A DNA stretch of 40,460 nt, from contig JAJZKP010000007.1 in the NCBI GenBank assembly GCA_021804105.1, forward strand, positions 1 through 40,460, written 5' to 3'. Shown piece by piece: positions 37,292 to 40,460 of the stretch. How positions within the stretch are numbered: position 1 is the first letter of the stretch; each line of letters begins with the position of its first letter. The position numbers were made by a program, and so were the translations under genes. The notes beneath the pieces were generated by a model. The model was not told the origin of the DNA. It did no database searches and was given only the letters and a program-made list of their open reading frames with translations. Source of the stretch: Microcaldota archaeon (lineage in GTDB: Archaea; Micrarchaeota; Micrarchaeia; Micrarchaeales; CABMGC01).

Positions 37292-38899
37292 TTTAGCTGC
37301 TTCAATCAGGCTTACAAAGAGTGGAGCAGGAGTCTCAAATCTTGACTTCAGCTCTGGATGCGATTGCGTCCCTATCCCGAAACCAGTGGGCCATTCTACA
37401 AATTCCACTAATTTATTGTCTGCAGTTAAACCAGTTATTTTAAGTCCACTATTTCTAAGTGCCTTCCTGTAACTGTTATTGAACTCATAGCGATGCCTGT
37501 GCCTCTCGCTTATGACTCTTTTTCCATAAGCTCTGTAAGCTATAGAATCCTTATCCGGAAGGATGCATTTCTGGGCTCCAAGTCTCATAGTGCCGCCTTT
37601 GTTGGTTATGCGTCTCTGGGAATCAAGCAGGACGATGAGTTTATGCTTCGCCTTAGGATCGAATTCTGAGGAATTGGCTTCTCTAAGGCCTGCAACATTT
37701 CTCCCGTATTCCACTACCATGAGCTGCATTCCAAGACACAGCCCAAGGTAAGGTATGCCGTGCGTCCTTGCATGTCTTATTATGTTTATCATGCCCTCAA
37801 CTCCACGCGATCCGAAGCCTCCGGTCACTATAACTCCATGCATCTTATCCAGAGCATTGTAATCCCCTTTGCCATTCTCATAGTCTGTAGACTCAACCCA
37901 GTGTATATTGACCTTTGTATCCTCCTTTGCACCGGCATGCACCAAGGCTTCCTTTACGCTTGCGTATGAATCGCGCAGGTGGGTATATTTGCCCACTACG
38001 GCTATGTTTATCTCGCTTCTTGGAGATATAGTGCGCTTAACATTATCTTTCCACTTATGCAGCTTCTCTGTGTTCAGGTTTGCTGCATCAAGGCCAAGGT
38101 CTTTCAAGAGCATCTTATCGAAGCCAATGTCCATGAAATGCAGTGGTAGGTTATACAACGTCTTCTGGTCTTTGTCGTCTATAATCCTATCTTTGCTGAG
38201 GTTTGCAAACAGGGCCAGTTTTTCCTTTGTGCTCTCAAGGAGCTCCGCCTGGCTTCTGCATATTATAAAATTAGCCCGTATGCCATCCTGGAGTATCTGA
38301 CGCACACCTATCTGTGCAGGTTTTGTTTTCTGTTCGCCTACTACATCAAGCGTAGGCAGATACGTAAGGTTTATGAATACGACTTCATGCTTCAATGCTA
38401 GCTGGCGCATAGCTTCTATGAAATAGCTGTTCTCTATATCGCCTACGGTTCCTCCAACTTCTATTATCTGCACATCGGGTTTTTTCTCCAGAGAAACCTT
38501 CTCAATCCTACTTATTATCTCATCCGTAAGGTGTGGAATTATCTGTACTGTATGGCCAAGGTATCTTCCCTGTCTCTCCTTCGATATTATGGACCCGAAT
38601 AATTTGCCACCAGTTATAGACAAGTCTCCGGTAAGGCTCTTGTTTAGGAAGCGCTCGTATATTCCAAAATCCATATCAACCTCACTCTTGTCGTCGAGTA
38701 CGAAGACCTCGCCATGCTGGAAAGGGTTCATAGTCCCGCAATCAAAGTTGAGATAGCCGTCGAACTTCATTGGAAGGGCCTTGTAATTATAGAAGTCTAG
38801 TATGCGCAGGATGGATGATGTTACAACGCCTTTCCCAAGTCCACTCAGGAGTGATCCTAGGACTACTATATACTTTGTTCTTGCAGGCATGAAGCTCAT
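37277..38899 (-). CDS. pyrG: CTP synthase
   Basis: KYIVVLGSLLSGLGKGVVTSSILRIL, DGYLNFDCGTMNPFQHGEVFVLDD, GIPYLGLCLGMQLMVVEYGRNV glutaminase site. Confidence 0.97.
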   Translation of the reverse strand: MSFMPARTKYIVVLGSLLSGLGKGVVTSSILRILDFYNYKALPMKFDGYLNFDCGTMNPFQHGEVFVLDDKSEVDMDFGIYERFLNKSLTGDLSITGGKLFGSIISKERQGRYLGHTVQIIPHLTDEIISRIEKVSLEKKPDVQIIEVGGTVGDIENSYFIEAMRQLALKHEVVFINLTYLPTLDVVGEQKTKPAQIGVRQILQDGIRANFIICRSQAELLESTKEKLALFANLSKDRIIDDKDQKTLYNLPLHFMDIGFDKMLLKDLGLDAANLNTEKLHKWKDNVKRTISPRSEINIAVVGKYTHLRDSYASVKEALVHAGAKEDTKVNIHWVESTDYENGKGDYNALDKMHGVIVTGGFGSRGVEGMINIIRHARTHGIPYLGLCLGMQLMVVEYGRNVAGLREANSSEFDPKAKHKLIVLLDSQRRITNKGGTMRLGAQKCILPDKDSIAYRAYGKRVISERHRHRYEFNNSYRKALRNSGLKITGLTADNKLVEFVEWPTGFGIGTQSHPELKSRFETPAPLFVSLIEAAKSRNV

Positions 38900-39023
38900 T
38901 TGTAACCAAACGTTTTAAATACGGGCATGCCTGTGGGGCAATGGCCTACAACTATCGGAAGTCTTTTTAACACGCTTATCCAATAGTTAGTTTACCAATA
39001 ATCTGTATTCTTGGGTAATTTAT

Positions 39024-39539
39024 ATGGATGGCCTAAACGCGGGAAAGGATGCACCGAAAATAGTGAATGCGTATATAGAGATACCGAAGGGCAGCAACAT
39101 AAAGTACGAGTACGATGAGGATAACGGTATCATAAAAGTAGACAGAATATTGCACACATCTACCGTATACCCATTTAACTATGGGTTTGTGCCTGGTACC
39201 CTCGGCGAGGATGGCGATCCGATAGACATAATGGTGCTAAGCACTGCCTCGTTTGTTCCAGGCAGCTATGTTGTTGCAAAACCTATCGCTGTGCTAATAA
39301 TGAAAGATGAGGAAGGTGTTGACTGGAAGTTAATGGCTGTACCTGTAGAGAAGGTAGACCCTGAATACGGCAGATTTAATGATGTCAACGATCTAAGCGA
39401 GCACACGAAGGCAATGATCGCACATTTCTTCTCATATTATAAGAGCATAGAGCCTGGCAAGTGGGCAAAGGTAGAGGGATGGGCTGATGCAGCAAAGGCG
39501 AAAGAGCTAATCAAGGAAGCTATGGCACGAAAGAGATAG
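39024..39539 (+). CDS. ppa: Inorganic pyrophosphatase
   Basis: IEIPKGSNIKYEYDEDNGIIKVDRILHTSTVYPFNYGFVPGTLGEDGDPIDIMVL. Confidence 0.96.
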   Translation: MDGLNAGKDAPKIVNAYIEIPKGSNIKYEYDEDNGIIKVDRILHTSTVYPFNYGFVPGTLGEDGDPIDIMVLSTASFVPGSYVVAKPIAVLIMKDEEGVDWKLMAVPVEKVDPEYGRFNDVNDLSEHTKAMIAHFFSYYKSIEPGKWAKVEGWADAAKAKELIKEAMARKR

Positions 39540-39557
39540 GGCGTGGTTGAGGTGGCA

Positions 39558-39815
39558 ATGAGGCAAATCCGAAGTGAAATCACCTCAGATGCTCTTAAGG
39601 CTGCCCTAGAGAGAAGCTGGACAAGTCAGACAAGCGCCAACCCTGCCAGATGGTCAGAGGCAAATCCTGCATACGGTTAATGTGCCGTGACTGCTCTAAT
39701 AGTAAATGACTTTTTAGGGGGCAGGCTTGTCCGTGTTGAAGCTACTAGCCCTGAAGAAAAGGTATCCCATTACTTTAATGAGCTCCAAGGCGGACAGAGA
39801 ATTGATAAAATCTAA
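39558..39815 (+). pseudogene. YunG-like small protein gene, broken by an in-frame TAA and truncated at its 3' end by a TnpB element
   Basis: One frame reads MRQIRSEITSDALKAALERSWTSQTSANPARWSEANPAYG*CAVTALIVNDFLGGRLVRVEATSPEEKVSHYFNELQGGQRIDKI*. Homology continues across the TAA at 39678-39680; the end coincides with the element LE. Confidence 0.65.
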
Positions 39816-40460
39816 CACGCCCGCAAACTCCTATCCTTGAGATAGGAGTAAGGGCGTGTAAGAAGGTATATAAGAATGGAAAGCAAAACGGGAAGCATGG
39901 AAACAATGCGTGCCTACAAGTTCAGGGTATATCCCGACACGAAGAGGCAGAAGGCAATAGACGACGCTATTTCCATGTCCCAAAGGCTTTACAACAAACT
40001 TCTTGGGAAGACGATAGAAGCGCACAAATCAAATCCCAATTCAAAAATATCGCAGAGAACAATAAACCAATTCCTCAATGAAATAATAAAGGAGGACAAG
40101 GAATATCTGCAACTCTACGCACACGTAAGGGTGGACATACGCAACAGGCTTCTGAAGACATACCGGAACTTCTTCATGAGATGCCAGCAGAAGAAGTCAG
40201 GTGCAAAGATAAAGGCAGGATTTCCAAGATTCAAATCAAAGGACAAATTCAACTCAATAACGCACATAGAGAACAACGGTTCGTTCAGGATAGAAAAAGG
40301 AAGGCTGAGAGTATCAAAGATAGGAACTATGAAGATAGAACAGCACAGGAACATCATAGGAAACGTAAAGACGATGACGATAAAGAGGGAAGGCAGGGAA
40401 TACTATGCAGTATTCACCGCAGAGCAGATAATAAACCAACCAGAGGTAAAGGACACGAAT
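39807..40460 (+). mobile_element. IS200/IS605-family TnpB element copy 2, left part only (runs past window end)
   Basis: LE double stem ACACGCCC (39815-39822)/GGGCGTGT (39852-39859) enclosing ACTCCTATC (39827-39835)/GATAGGAGT (39841-39849); preceded by TTGAT; followed by a tnpB ORF near-identical to copy 1. Confidence 0.88.
39876..40460 (+). CDS. tnpB: RNA-guided endonuclease TnpB, N-terminal 195 codons, open to window end
   Basis: MESKTGSMETMRAYKFRVYPDTKRQKAIDDAISMSQRLYNKLLGKTIEAHKS...RLRVSKIGTMKIEQHRNIIGNVKTMTIKREGREYYAVFTAEQIINQPEVKDTN. Confidence 0.92.
   Translation, partial: MESKTGSMETMRAYKFRVYPDTKRQKAIDDAISMSQRLYNKLLGKTIEAHKSNPNSKISQRTINQFLNEIIKEDKEYLQLYAHVRVDIRNRLLKTYRNFFMRCQQKKSGAKIKAGFPRFKSKDKFNSITHIENNGSFRIEKGRLRVSKIGTMKIEQHRNIIGNVKTMTIKREGREYYAVFTAEQIINQPEVKDTN

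Noticed and set aside
1-40460. CRISPR array, cas genes, rRNA operon, prophage
   Set aside because: No regularly spaced repeats, Cas-like proteins, rRNA sequence or phage structural genes were seen on reading through.

Overview
This window looks like a compact archaeal chromosome segment. The gene content (aRF1, LonB, Topo VI-A, RfcS, aEF-1beta, S26e, aCPSF1-type beta-CASP/KH nuclease, proteasome beta, e-MtaB) and TATA-type promoters support this. A DPANN/Micrarchaeota-like host is a guess only. Most of it is ordinary housekeeping: translation, tRNA modification, replication/repair, proteolysis, FtsZ, GDH, CTP synthase, PPase, and a small surface-glycan gene set at 32.6-37.3 kb. The accessory signal is an IS200/IS605 TnpB family. 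There is an internally deleted, frameshifted TnpB copy (about 178-979) with intact left-end and right-end (omegaRNA-like) hairpins. A solo right-end scar (about 23860-23952) ends a truncated HD-hydrolase gene. A TnpA C-terminal remnant with its own hairpin sits at 17937-18089. A near-identical TnpB copy starts at 39876 and runs off the window end; it is inserted after TTGAT inside a small YunG-like gene that also carries a nonsense codon. Two intergenic regions look like undescribed structured RNAs: 13640-13760 (three-way junction with a TATA box at the right distance) and 7050-7171 (tandem hairpins, minus strand). The TRAM-gene leader at 32300-32460 contains a possible H-type pseudoknot. All structure calls were made by eye and need covariance and expression tests.
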